DNA of 13,536 nucleotides from Magnetococcales bacterium (GTDB lineage Bacteria; Pseudomonadota; Magnetococcia; Magnetococcales; Magnetaquicoccaceae): contig JADGCR010000042.1 in assembly GCA_015228895.1 (NCBI GenBank), positions 1-13,536 of the forward strand. The letters are read 5' to 3'. Made by a program: the position numbers and the translations under genes. Below the pieces are notes generated by a model. That model did not search any database and was not told where the DNA came from. It saw nothing but the letters and a program-made list of their open reading frames with translations. This document shows, piece by piece, positions 5,894 to 13,536 of the stretch (the stretch's first letter is position 1; each line of letters begins with the position of its first letter).

Positions 5894-6831
5894 CGCAGAT
5901 GATGGCCGTCCCCAACAGGAGACCGTGCATCCTGGTCGCGGATGACGATGAAGGCATGTTGGCGGCATTGACTGAATGGTTGCGGCAGAACGGGTATGAT
6001 GTCGTGTCCGCCGATCACGGTCGGAGCGCGCTTGAGGTGTGCGCGCGGGGTCTGCCGGATCTGATCCTGTTGGATGTCAGCATGCCGTTCCTGGATGGTT
6101 GCGAAACCTGTCGGAGGATCCGGCAGACCCCGGAGGGCGCCAAGGTTCCCATCATCATGATGACCGGCCTGTGCGATGATCGATCCGTTGACCAAGCCTT
6201 CGTCGCGGGGGCGGACGATTATGTCACCAAACCCATTCACTGGGCCGTGCTGCGACAGCGCATCCGTTTGTTCATGGAGCGTCGCCAGACCGAGGAGACC
6301 ATTCGTCATCAGGCGACTTTCGATGGACTCACGGACCTTCCCAACCGCACGCTGTTCCTGGACCGGTTGGACCATTCCCTCTCCCTGGCCCACCGCAAGC
6401 AGGAAAATCTCGCCGTGATGTTCATCGATCTCGACCGTTTCAAGGAGGTCAACGACACACTGGGCCATACCGCCGGCGATGAGCTGTTGCGCCAGGTCGC
6501 CGTCCGGCTGCGACAGTGCGTGCGCAACTCCGACACGGTGGCCCGCATGGGAGGGGATGAATTCACCATCATTCTGGCCAGCCTGACCGTGCCCATGGAC
6601 CCTGAAACGGTGGCCCGGAAGATCCTGGCGGCTCTGTATCAACCTTTCGACCTGTTTGGAACCCGGGTGGTTGTTTCCGGCAGCGTGGGTATCAGTCTGT
6701 TCCCCCAGGACGCGGAGAGTCTGGATCTGCTGCTGAAGTGGGCGGATCATGCGATGTACGCGGCGAAAAGACGGGGCAGAAATTGTTTTGTCTTTTTCAA
6801 TGACCGCCGTGGGAAGATTGAAAACGCTTGA
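5890..6831 (+). CDS. REC-GGDEF diguanylate cyclase response regulator (WspR/PleD type)
   Basis: The 313-residue protein has a receiver at 12-130 (acidic D18-D20, phosphoacceptor Asp62 in LLDVSMPFLDG, Thr92, Lys114 in TKP) and a GGDEF domain at 140-305. The catalytic motif GGDEF (221-225) is intact, the metal-site segment FIDLDRFKEVND (178-189) is conserved, and an inhibitory I-site RNSD (212-215) lies five residues upstream. It should therefore make cyclic di-GMP from two GTP, be activated by receiver phosphorylation, and be subject to product inhibition. The GTG start at 5890 overlaps the HPt stop (GTGA), favouring translational coupling. ATG 5899 or 5902 are alternative starts that would remove only a few residues. 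No EAL domain follows. The 103-bp gap to the next gene may permit an extra promoter. Confidence 0.93.
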   Translation: MTQMMAVPNRRPCILVADDDEGMLAALTEWLRQNGYDVVSADHGRSALEVCARGLPDLILLDVSMPFLDGCETCRRIRQTPEGAKVPIIMMTGLCDDRSVDQAFVAGADDYVTKPIHWAVLRQRIRLFMERRQTEETIRHQATFDGLTDLPNRTLFLDRLDHSLSLAHRKQENLAVMFIDLDRFKEVNDTLGHTAGDELLRQVAVRLRQCVRNSDTVARMGGDEFTIILASLTVPMDPETVARKILAALYQPFDLFGTRVVVSGSVGISLFPQDAESLDLLLKWADHAMYAAKRRGRNCFVFFNDRRGKIENA

Positions 6832-6934
6832 CGACCGACCGGAACGATCGTGCCCTGCGCCGCGCGCCCGATCGGGGAGTCACCCGGTTTCCAGCATGGC
6901 ATCGATCGCTCCGCATCGGGTTTGGGAGACCATT

Positions 6935-9379
6935 ATGGCAGCGCGTTCCTTGGTGAGTCGATGGGTTGCGCAAGGTTTGCTGGTGGCTTTGGCCTATTAT
7001 CTCGCCGGTCTTTTTGGCCTGGCGCTACCCTCCATCGGGCGACACATCACCCTGATCTGGTTGCCAAGCGGCATCGCGGTGGCGGCCCTGTTGCGTTGGG
7101 GTTTCCGGTTCTGGCCCGCGGTCTTTTTCGGTGCCTTGTCGGTCAACTTGAGCATTGGATCGTCCCTGCCGTTGGCGTGTGGCATCGGGGTGGGCAATAC
7201 CCTGGGACCTTTGCTGACGGCCTTCATCCTGCGGCGCTCCTCTTTTCACTGGGAGTTCGATGACAAGCTCGATGTGGTCTGGCTGGTTGGGGCGACCCTG
7301 GTGGGCATGGTGGTCTCCGCAAGCAATGGTATCTTTCAGTTGTGGTCGGTGGGCGAACTGCCCGGAGAGCGGATCGGCGCGGCCCTGGTCATCTGGTGGA
7401 TGGGGGACAGCATCGGTGTGCTTCTGGCAACCCCCCTGCTGATCGCCCTCTCCCGGAAAACCTGCCGGTTCCTGACGGGTCAGGGTGTCGAGGCGCTGGT
7501 CGTCGCGCTGCTGTTGCTCGCTCTGAACTGGTTCATCTTTCTGTCGTCCCATCATTTCACGCTGGCATACATTCCCGTCCTGGTGGTGATGTGGTCCGCC
7601 ATGCGGTTCGGCGTCATCGGCGCGTCCATCACGGTGTTGGCGGACGCGGTGCTGTCCGCCTGGGGAACGGCGATCGGCAACGGCCCCTTTTATTTGAATG
7701 GCGAACACAACCTTTTGATCCTGTGGATCTATATCGCAACCCATACGGTCGTCAGTCTGGTGATCACGGCCTTGCAGGCCGAACGCGGACGGAGCGAGGC
7801 GCAGGCCCATGCCGCGTATCATCGTTTGAACAAGGTCGCCACCCGGTTGCCGGGGGTGATCTACCAGTTCCGCTATCGCGCCGACGGCAACGCCAGCATC
7901 CCTTACTCCAGCGATGCCATGCGCACGATCTTTCGCCTGGAACCGGCAACTCTCCGGGAAGACGCCTCACCCGCCCTGGACCTGATCCATCCAGAGGATC
8001 ATCAAAACGTCATGGATTCCATCCGCGAGTCGGCCAGAAGCCTCTCCCCATGGCAACAGGAGTTCCGGGTCCGCTACCCGGACGGTGCGGAACGATGGCT
8101 GTTCGGGGATTCCGTACCGGAGCGGGAAGGGGATGGCTCCACCCTGTGGCATGGCTTCATCACGGACATCACGGCCCAGAAGGAGGTTCAGGCCGAGATG
8201 GCCCGCGCCAAGGTGCAGGCGGAGGTGGCCAATCAGGCCAAGACCCATTTTCTTTCCGCCATGAGCCACGAGATTCGCACGCCCATGAACATCATCATCG
8301 GCATGAGCGACGTTTTGTCGGAAACCGGGCTGGACGATAAACAAAAATATTATTTGACGATGTTGAAGAACGCCGGGACCAATCTGCTGCAGTTGATCAA
8401 CGATATTCTGGACCTGAGCAAAGTCGAGGCGAACAAGTTGCCCATCCTGGCGGAACCGGTTTGCGTGCGCCTGGAGACCCGGGAGGTCATCGACATGATC
8501 GACATCCTGGCAAGAAAAAAGGGCGTGTCGCTGGAACTGAGAGTGGATCCGGACCTGCCGGAGTGGATCCTCCTGGACGCGTTGCGTTTTCGGCAATGCC
8601 TGTTCAATCTGATCAGCAATGGGGTAAAATTCACCGAGTGCGGCTGGGTGGTGGTGGATCTTGGACAAAGCGACGGGCAACCCCCCGTTTTGCAGTGTGT
8701 CGTCGCCGACAGTGGCATCGGCATCCAACCGGAGCACCTGACCCGGATTTTCGAGAATTTCACCCAGTCGGACGCGGGGATCTCCAGGCGTTATGGCGGC
8801 ACGGGGCTTGGTCTCTCCCTGACCAGACGGCTGGTGGAGATGATGGGAGGCGGTCTTTGGGTGGAGAGCGTGTTCGGACAGGGCAGCCGGTTTTGCTTCA
8901 CCCTGCCTTTGCAGGTCACTCGGCCTCCGGTTCACAACGTTGCTCAAGGAGACGACTCCCGCCATCCCGGATCGGACCCCTATCCCCTGCGCATCCTGCT
9001 GGTGGAGGACCTGGAGGAGAACCGCGCCCTGATCAGCGTCTATCTGGAGGATACCCCGCACCGGTTGACCCTGGTCGGCAACGGGGCGGAGGGCGTGCGG
9101 CGCGTGCAGGAGTCCCCGTTCGATCTGGTGTTGATGGACATCGAAATGCCGGTCATGAATGGTCTGCAAGCCACCACCCTGATCCGGGCATGGGAAAAGG
9201 AGACGCAACGGGCGCCGTTGCTGATCGTCGCTCTGTCCGCGCACTCCATGGCAGGGGAGGCCAAAAGGTGCCAGGCGGTTGGATGCGACGATCACCTGAG
9301 CAAACCGATCAATAAACGGACCCTGCTTCTGGCGCTGGGTCGTTATGGCGAACAACTGCGTGCTGCCGGGGAGGGGTGA
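6935..9379 (+). CDS. MASE1-PAS hybrid sensor histidine kinase
   Basis: This 814-residue protein begins with a MASE1-like integral membrane sensor: about eight hydrophobic segments across residues 10-282, including HITLIWLPSGIAVAALLRWG (37-56). A PAS domain of the PAS_3 type follows at about 300-415 (IHPEDHQNVM, then WHGFITDITAQKE). HisKA has His445 in SAMSHEIRTPMN. The ATPase domain has an N-box around N562, DSGIGI (592-597) and GGTGLGL (621-627). The receiver at 686-805 has E691-D692, phosphoacceptor Asp735 in LMDIEMP, and Lys790. The start has GGGAG (6924-6928) six bases upstream; the frame opens further 5-prime, but those starts lack a ribosome binding site and overlap the cyclase gene. 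The kinase passes phosphate His445 to Asp735 and then probably to a free HPt. Its transmitter closely resembles that of the last gene. The ligand is unknown. Confidence 0.94.
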   Translation: MAARSLVSRWVAQGLLVALAYYLAGLFGLALPSIGRHITLIWLPSGIAVAALLRWGFRFWPAVFFGALSVNLSIGSSLPLACGIGVGNTLGPLLTAFILRRSSFHWEFDDKLDVVWLVGATLVGMVVSASNGIFQLWSVGELPGERIGAALVIWWMGDSIGVLLATPLLIALSRKTCRFLTGQGVEALVVALLLLALNWFIFLSSHHFTLAYIPVLVVMWSAMRFGVIGASITVLADAVLSAWGTAIGNGPFYLNGEHNLLILWIYIATHTVVSLVITALQAERGRSEAQAHAAYHRLNKVATRLPGVIYQFRYRADGNASIPYSSDAMRTIFRLEPATLREDASPALDLIHPEDHQNVMDSIRESARSLSPWQQEFRVRYPDGAERWLFGDSVPEREGDGSTLWHGFITDITAQKEVQAEMARAKVQAEVANQAKTHFLSAMSHEIRTPMNIIIGMSDVLSETGLDDKQKYYLTMLKNAGTNLLQLINDILDLSKVEANKLPILAEPVCVRLETREVIDMIDILARKKGVSLELRVDPDLPEWILLDALRFRQCLFNLISNGVKFTECGWVVVDLGQSDGQPPVLQCVVADSGIGIQPEHLTRIFENFTQSDAGISRRYGGTGLGLSLTRRLVEMMGGGLWVESVFGQGSRFCFTLPLQVTRPPVHNVAQGDDSRHPGSDPYPLRILLVEDLEENRALISVYLEDTPHRLTLVGNGAEGVRRVQESPFDLVLMDIEMPVMNGLQATTLIRAWEKETQRAPLLIVALSAHSMAGEAKRCQAVGCDDHLSKPINKRTLLLALGRYGEQLRAAGEG

Positions 9380-9380
9380 G

Positions 9381-11849
9381 ATGAAACCAGGATTGCATGG
9401 CGTCGTCGATTGGTGCCGGGCCTCCTGCCGGGTTGTTGTGGGCGTGTTGATGCTGGGCCTGGGTGAGATGATCGCCCTGTTCTGGCATGTGTCCGCATTG
9501 GAAGAGCCGGTCCTGTCGGGAGCGCTGGTCGCCCAGGCGACCGGCAGGCTGGTCTGGGGGGTGGCGGTGATCCTGTGGTGGTTCCACCTGCCCTGTTTCC
9601 GGGCGTTGGGCAGGCATCGCTGGATGCAGGCCGGTATCCGGGAGATTCAGAACGCCATGCGGGGCGTGAACGATGTCGAGTCCCTCGCCGCGATCAGCCT
9701 GCAAACGCTGGCCGAACATCTGACGGCGGTCAACGGGGTGTTTTACCTGGCGGATGACGACAATCGCCTCCGTCTGGTCGCCGGTCACGGGGTTGCCGGC
9801 AATCCCGCCCTGTCCCCCATCCTGGAACCGGGAGCCGGGGTGATGGGGCAGGCCGCGTTGCAGCGCAAAACCATCCACTGGTCGCATCTTCCCGTGGAGT
9901 GTCTGCGGATGGACGCGGGCATCCTGGAGGTGGTGCCTCGCCATCTGGTGGTGCAGCCCCTGCTCCACGAGGATCAACTGAAAGGTGTGCTGGCCCTGGG
10001 TGCCACCCGGCCTTTTCAGGGACATCAACTGGATTTTCTCGAACAGATGGGCGGCACCATCGCCCGCGCGGTCTCCGGGGTGCAGACGGGCGCGGCCACG
10101 CGACAGCTTCTGGAACGGACCCGGCACCAGGCCGACGAGTTGGCCATCAATCAGACGGTGCTGCGGGGGACCATCGGGCAATTGGAGAAGGAGAGCGGTT
10201 TCAAATCCCGTTTTCTGGCCAACATGTCCCACGAATTGCGCTCCCCGTTGAACAGCCTGCTCATCCTCGCCCGTCTGCTCAAGGACAACAAGTCGGGCAA
10301 CCTGACGGCCAAACAGGTGGAATTCGCCGCCACCATCCATGCCGCGGGTTCCGACCTGCTGATGCTCATCGATGAAATCCTGGATCTGGCGCGCATCGAG
10401 GCGGGCCGGATACGGATTTTCAAGGATCACGTCAAGCTGAACGATCTGGCGACCAGTCTCGAACGGTTGTTTGCCCCGGTGGCGCGGGAAAAACGGTTGG
10501 AATTCCAGGTGGCCCTCAAAGGGAAAATGCCCCTTTCCATCAACACGGACAGGCACCGCCTGGAACAGATCCTGAAAAATCTGATCTCCAACGCCATCAA
10601 GTTCACCTCGGTCGGCATGGTGTCCGTCGTCTTCAGGGTGGTACAATCCACACCGGAGAGCGGCGAGCGGATCGCCATGGCCGTGGCGGATACGGGCATT
10701 GGCATCCCCAACGATTTGCAGGGGGAGGTTTTCGAACCGTTCCGACAACTGGACGACGGGGCCAACAGAAAGTATGGCGGCACCGGCCTGGGATTGGCCA
10801 TCAGCAAGGAGTTGAGTCTGCTGCTGGATGGCCGGATCGAACTGGTCAGCACGGAGGGGAAGGGGAGCGTGTTCACCCTCTACCTGCCCATCGAACAGTC
10901 CGAATGGAGCGTGGCCAACCAGCGTCACCCGGTCGCCGACCATCAGGAGTTGGATCTCGACGGCATCCGGGATGATCGTCGCACCCTGCGCCCGGAGGAC
11001 CGGAGCATCCTGGTGGTGGGGGTGGACTTCAACCGGATTCGGGAGGTGGGAGAACGCGCCCGCGCCCTGGGCCTGGGGGTGATCGTGGCCGGTGACCAGG
11101 GGGCGGCCCTGTTTCTGGCCAATTTCTTTCATCCCGTGGCGGTGGTGGTGGCCGGAGATCTCCCTGGCGTCGCCTCCATTCCCCTGGTGGAGCGTCTGCG
11201 CATGGCGGTGTGCTGGCAACGTCTGCCCGCCTTGTACCTGGCACCCCCCAGGGGGGAGCAGGTGGAGGGCGTCAGGCCGGAAGGGCTTCTGATTGTGCCT
11301 TTGTCCATCGGTTCCGCGATTCTCAACCAGGAGTGTGGGAGGTTTCTGGAATCCATCGCGGCGGGCAATCTGCGGTGCGGAGAGAAAAAACAGGTCGCCG
11401 CGGGCGCGTCTCCCTCCCTCGCCGACAGCGGGAAGCTGGCGGACCGGTCGGAGTTCTCCCTGGAGGGGCAGCGCATTGTGCTGGTCGATGACGATATCCG
11501 GAATGTCTTTGCCATGACCAGCCTGTTGGAAGAACGGGGGGGCCAGGTCGTCATGGCGGAAAATGGCCGGGTGGCCCTGGAGGTGCTGGCGGGAGAGGCC
11601 CAGGTGGATATCGTGCTGCTGGACATCATGATGCCCGACATGAACGGTTATGAACTCCTGGGCGAGATCCGCCGCCGTCCCGGATGGCGGGAACTCCCCA
11701 TTCTGGTGTTGACCGCCAAGGCGTTGCAGGGGGAGCGGCAGCGGTGTCTGGAGGCCGGGGCGTCGGATTATCTGTCCAAACCGCTGGACTCCCGCAAACT
11801 GTTGTCCATGATGCATATCTGGCTGCAAAGGAAAACGGTGACGCCATGA
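9381..11849 (+). CDS. Membrane-anchored GAF hybrid histidine kinase with one degenerate and one intact receiver
   Basis: The 822-residue protein has two hydrophobic segments (about 17-38 and 46-70), a GAF domain (about 95-232; a run AVNGVFYLADDDNRLRLVAG at 116-135), a coiled linker (235-275), HisKA with His284 in ANMSHELRSPLN, and an ATPase domain with N404, DTGIGI (437-442) and GGTGLGL (466-472). Residues 541-660 look like a decayed receiver: the acidic pair is replaced (ILVVGVDFN) and no Asp stands at the phosphorylation position. Residues 698-815 form an intact receiver (D703-D705, phosphoacceptor Asp748 in LLDIMMPDMNG, Thr778, Lys800). The start follows GGAGG (9370-9374), one base after the upstream stop. 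The stop overlaps the next ATG. GAF may bind a small ligand or sense redox state; nothing identifies which. Confidence 0.93.
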   Translation: MKPGLHGVVDWCRASCRVVVGVLMLGLGEMIALFWHVSALEEPVLSGALVAQATGRLVWGVAVILWWFHLPCFRALGRHRWMQAGIREIQNAMRGVNDVESLAAISLQTLAEHLTAVNGVFYLADDDNRLRLVAGHGVAGNPALSPILEPGAGVMGQAALQRKTIHWSHLPVECLRMDAGILEVVPRHLVVQPLLHEDQLKGVLALGATRPFQGHQLDFLEQMGGTIARAVSGVQTGAATRQLLERTRHQADELAINQTVLRGTIGQLEKESGFKSRFLANMSHELRSPLNSLLILARLLKDNKSGNLTAKQVEFAATIHAAGSDLLMLIDEILDLARIEAGRIRIFKDHVKLNDLATSLERLFAPVAREKRLEFQVALKGKMPLSINTDRHRLEQILKNLISNAIKFTSVGMVSVVFRVVQSTPESGERIAMAVADTGIGIPNDLQGEVFEPFRQLDDGANRKYGGTGLGLAISKELSLLLDGRIELVSTEGKGSVFTLYLPIEQSEWSVANQRHPVADHQELDLDGIRDDRRTLRPEDRSILVVGVDFNRIREVGERARALGLGVIVAGDQGAALFLANFFHPVAVVVAGDLPGVASIPLVERLRMAVCWQRLPALYLAPPRGEQVEGVRPEGLLIVPLSIGSAILNQECGRFLESIAAGNLRCGEKKQVAAGASPSLADSGKLADRSEFSLEGQRIVLVDDDIRNVFAMTSLLEERGGQVVMAENGRVALEVLAGEAQVDIVLLDIMMPDMNGYELLGEIRRRPGWRELPILVLTAKALQGERQRCLEAGASDYLSKPLDSRKLLSMMHIWLQRKTVTP

Positions 11850-13536
11850 AGCCGCAGATTCTGATCGTTGACGACCTGGACAACAACCTGACCGCCACCG
11901 CCGGATTGCTGGCGGACCTGGACGCGGAGATGATCCTGGCGCGCAACGGACGGGAAGCCCTGTTGCATCTGGCGAAAAAGGAGTTCGCCGTCGTCCTGCT
12001 GGACGCCCATATGCCGGACATGGACGGCTTCGAAGTGGTCAAACTCATGTCCAGGGTGCAGCGTACCCGGACCATCCCCATCATTTTCATGTCCGCGGTG
12101 TTCAAGGATGATCAGCATGCCCTCATCGGCTACGATCTGGGGGCCGTGGATTACCTGGTGAAACCCTTTCCCCCGGAGTTCCTGCGGGCCAAGGTCAAGG
12201 TGTTCCTGGAGCTTTTCCGCCACAAGGAACGGGTGCGCGTCCAGGACCGGGAGATCAAGCTGTTCCGCAACCTGCTGGATGAGTCCAGCGACGAGATCCT
12301 GATTTTCGATCTCCATTCGGGTCTGCTGCAAGATGGCAACACCACCGCGTTCCAACGTCTGGGTGTCCCGCGGGAGGAGGCGGTGGGGGAGTTGTGTCTG
12401 GAGGATTGCAGCCTGTTCGTCGGTCAGGAACGGGATGTCCAGGCGTTGTTGGCCCGGATCCGGCATCAGGGACGTTTGACCGTGGACGGTCAATACCGGG
12501 ACGCCGGCCAACGCATCCACCACACGGAGGCCAACCTGCAAATGTTCCGGCAGGGGGAGCAGGGCTTTTTGCTGGCCATGATCCGTGACGTGACCAAACG
12601 CAAACAGGTCGAGATGGCGCTGGTCCAGGCGCAAGCGGAAGCCGAGCAGGCCAATCATGCCAAGAGCGATTTTCTGGCCGCCATGAGCCATGAAATCCGC
12701 ACTCCGATGAACATCGTGATTGGCATGAGCGAGGTTCTGCTGAATACCGGATTGAGCCGGGAACAGAAACATTACGTCACCTTGCTGAACACCGCCGGCA
12801 CCAATCTGCTCCTGTTGATCAACGACATTCTCGACTTGAGCAAGGTGGAGGCCAACAAGTTGCAGATTCTCGCGGAACCGGTGCATCTGCGGAAGGAGGC
12901 GGAAGGGGTCGTCGAAATGCTGCGGGTGCTGGCCAGCAACAAAGGTCTCTCCCTGGAACTGCGCATCGATTCGGAGTTGCCGGAGTGGATCGTCTCGGAC
13001 GCTTTGCGATTGCGTCAGTGTCTGTACAACCTGATCAGCAATGGTTTGAAATTCACCGATGGCGGGTGGGTGGTGGTGGATCTCGGTCTGGGTGGCGACG
13101 AACCGGACACGCTCTTGTGTGTCGTGTCCGACAGTGGCATCGGCATCCTGCCGGAGCATCTGGACAAGATCTTCGAAACCTTCACCCAATCCGACTCCGG
13201 GATTTCCAGACGGTATGGGGGCACGGGGCTTGGGCTTTCGCTGACCAGACGGTTGCTGGAAATGATGGGGGGCCGAATCTGGGTGGAGAGCGCGACCGGT
13301 CGGGGCAGCCGGTTCTCGTTCATGCTGCCTTTGCGTCCGGCCACGGCGCCGGAGCCGGAGGTTCCGGGAGAGGAGGCGGCCCGCTCGGGGACGCCGCCAC
13401 CCCGGCCCCCCCTGAACATCCTGCTGGTGGAGGATGTGGAAGAGAATCGTATTCTGATCCGTATCTACCTGGAAGACACGCCCCACCGGCTGACCATGGC
13501 CTGCCATGGAGCGGAGGGGGTGCGACGGGTGCGGGA
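11846..13536 (+). CDS. REC-PAS hybrid histidine kinase (partial, C-terminus off the right edge)
   Basis: The ATG overlaps the previous stop (ATGA), so the two genes are translationally coupled. The frame is open for 563 codons to the window edge. An N-terminal receiver (3-122) has D9-D10, phosphoacceptor Asp53 in LLDAHMPDMDG, Ser83, and Lys106 in VKPF. A PAS-like segment (about 138-252) ends in MIRDVTKRKQ, and a coiled linker follows. HisKA has His282 in AAMSHEIRTPMN. The ATPase domain has N399, DSGIGI (429-434) and GGTGLGL (458-464). A second receiver starts at 524 (NILLVEDVEENR) and is cut before its phosphoacceptor. No membrane helix is visible, so it is probably cytoplasmic and controlled through its N-terminal receiver by another kinase or an HPt. 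From 271 onward it is strikingly similar to the MASE1 kinase two genes upstream. Confidence 0.93.
   Translation, partial: MKPQILIVDDLDNNLTATAGLLADLDAEMILARNGREALLHLAKKEFAVVLLDAHMPDMDGFEVVKLMSRVQRTRTIPIIFMSAVFKDDQHALIGYDLGAVDYLVKPFPPEFLRAKVKVFLELFRHKERVRVQDREIKLFRNLLDESSDEILIFDLHSGLLQDGNTTAFQRLGVPREEAVGELCLEDCSLFVGQERDVQALLARIRHQGRLTVDGQYRDAGQRIHHTEANLQMFRQGEQGFLLAMIRDVTKRKQVEMALVQAQAEAEQANHAKSDFLAAMSHEIRTPMNIVIGMSEVLLNTGLSREQKHYVTLLNTAGTNLLLLINDILDLSKVEANKLQILAEPVHLRKEAEGVVEMLRVLASNKGLSLELRIDSELPEWIVSDALRLRQCLYNLISNGLKFTDGGWVVVDLGLGGDEPDTLLCVVSDSGIGILPEHLDKIFETFTQSDSGISRRYGGTGLGLSLTRRLLEMMGGRIWVESATGRGSRFSFMLPLRPATAPEPEVPGEEAARSGTPPPRPPLNILLVEDVEENRILIRIYLEDTPHRLTMACHGAEGVRRVR

Noticed and set aside
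6749..6934. An N-terminal extension of the MASE1 kinase starting at 6749 or 6896
   Set aside because: It would overlap or closely follow the cyclase gene, has no ribosome binding site and no hydrophobic or domain signal. GGGAG before ATG 6935 decides the start.
9309..11828. An 839-codon open frame on the minus strand opposite the GAF kinase
   Set aside because: The plus strand encodes a complete, motif-perfect kinase. The antisense translation is rich in His, Gln, Gly and Pro, shows no domain, and is the expected mirror of GC-rich codon use.
11768..13507. A 579-codon minus-strand open frame at the right end
   Set aside because: It is antisense to the REC-PAS hybrid kinase, whose motifs are intact in the plus frame. 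Its composition is typical of a GC-rich shadow.

Overview
The window (about 60% G+C by eye) looks like chromosomal DNA of a free-living Gram-negative proteobacterium with a large two-component repertoire. Multidomain hybrid kinases of these architectures are common in magnetotactic cocci (Magnetococcia), Deltaproteobacteria and other environmental proteobacteria. That taxonomic guess is weak, because no rRNA, tRNA or housekeeping marker is present. I see no mobile element, CRISPR array or RNA gene, and no gene-free stretch over 300 bases.

Layout. (1) 1-1766, minus strand, cut by the left edge: a membrane histidine kinase with about eight N-terminal membrane helices and a DctB-like periplasmic sensor, ending at its H-box. 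(2) 1767-1932: an AT-rich divergent promoter region with tandem 9-bp repeats. (3) 1933-2337, plus strand: a free HPt protein. Its stop codon directly abuts that of (4) 2338-2982, minus strand: a response regulator with an N-terminal excisionase/MerR-like helix-turn-helix and a C-terminal receiver. (5) 2983-3144: a second AT-rich divergent region with three TTGCAAA boxes. (6) 3145 to the right edge, all plus strand: a 60-aa two-helix membrane peptide, an 89-aa helical protein, a cytidylate-kinase-like domain fused to a receiver, a single-domain receiver, a second HPt protein, a REC-GGDEF diguanylate cyclase, a MASE1-PAS hybrid kinase, a GAF hybrid kinase with one degenerate and one intact receiver, and a REC-PAS hybrid kinase cut by the right edge.

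Nearly every gene encodes part of a His-Asp phosphorelay: four kinases, two free HPt proteins, and receivers attached to DNA binding, c-di-GMP synthesis, a nucleotide-kinase-like domain or nothing. Short spacings and stop/start overlaps at 5890-5893 and 11846-11849 suggest that much of 3145-13536 is co-transcribed. The inferred scheme is that membrane kinases (MASE1, GAF) and a REC-headed, apparently cytoplasmic kinase pass phosphate through the free HPt proteins to the output receivers. The most unusual item is the cytidylate-kinase-like/receiver fusion. The second is a shared TTGCNAA box, present three times in each of the two divergent promoter regions around the HPt and helix-turn-helix regulator pair.
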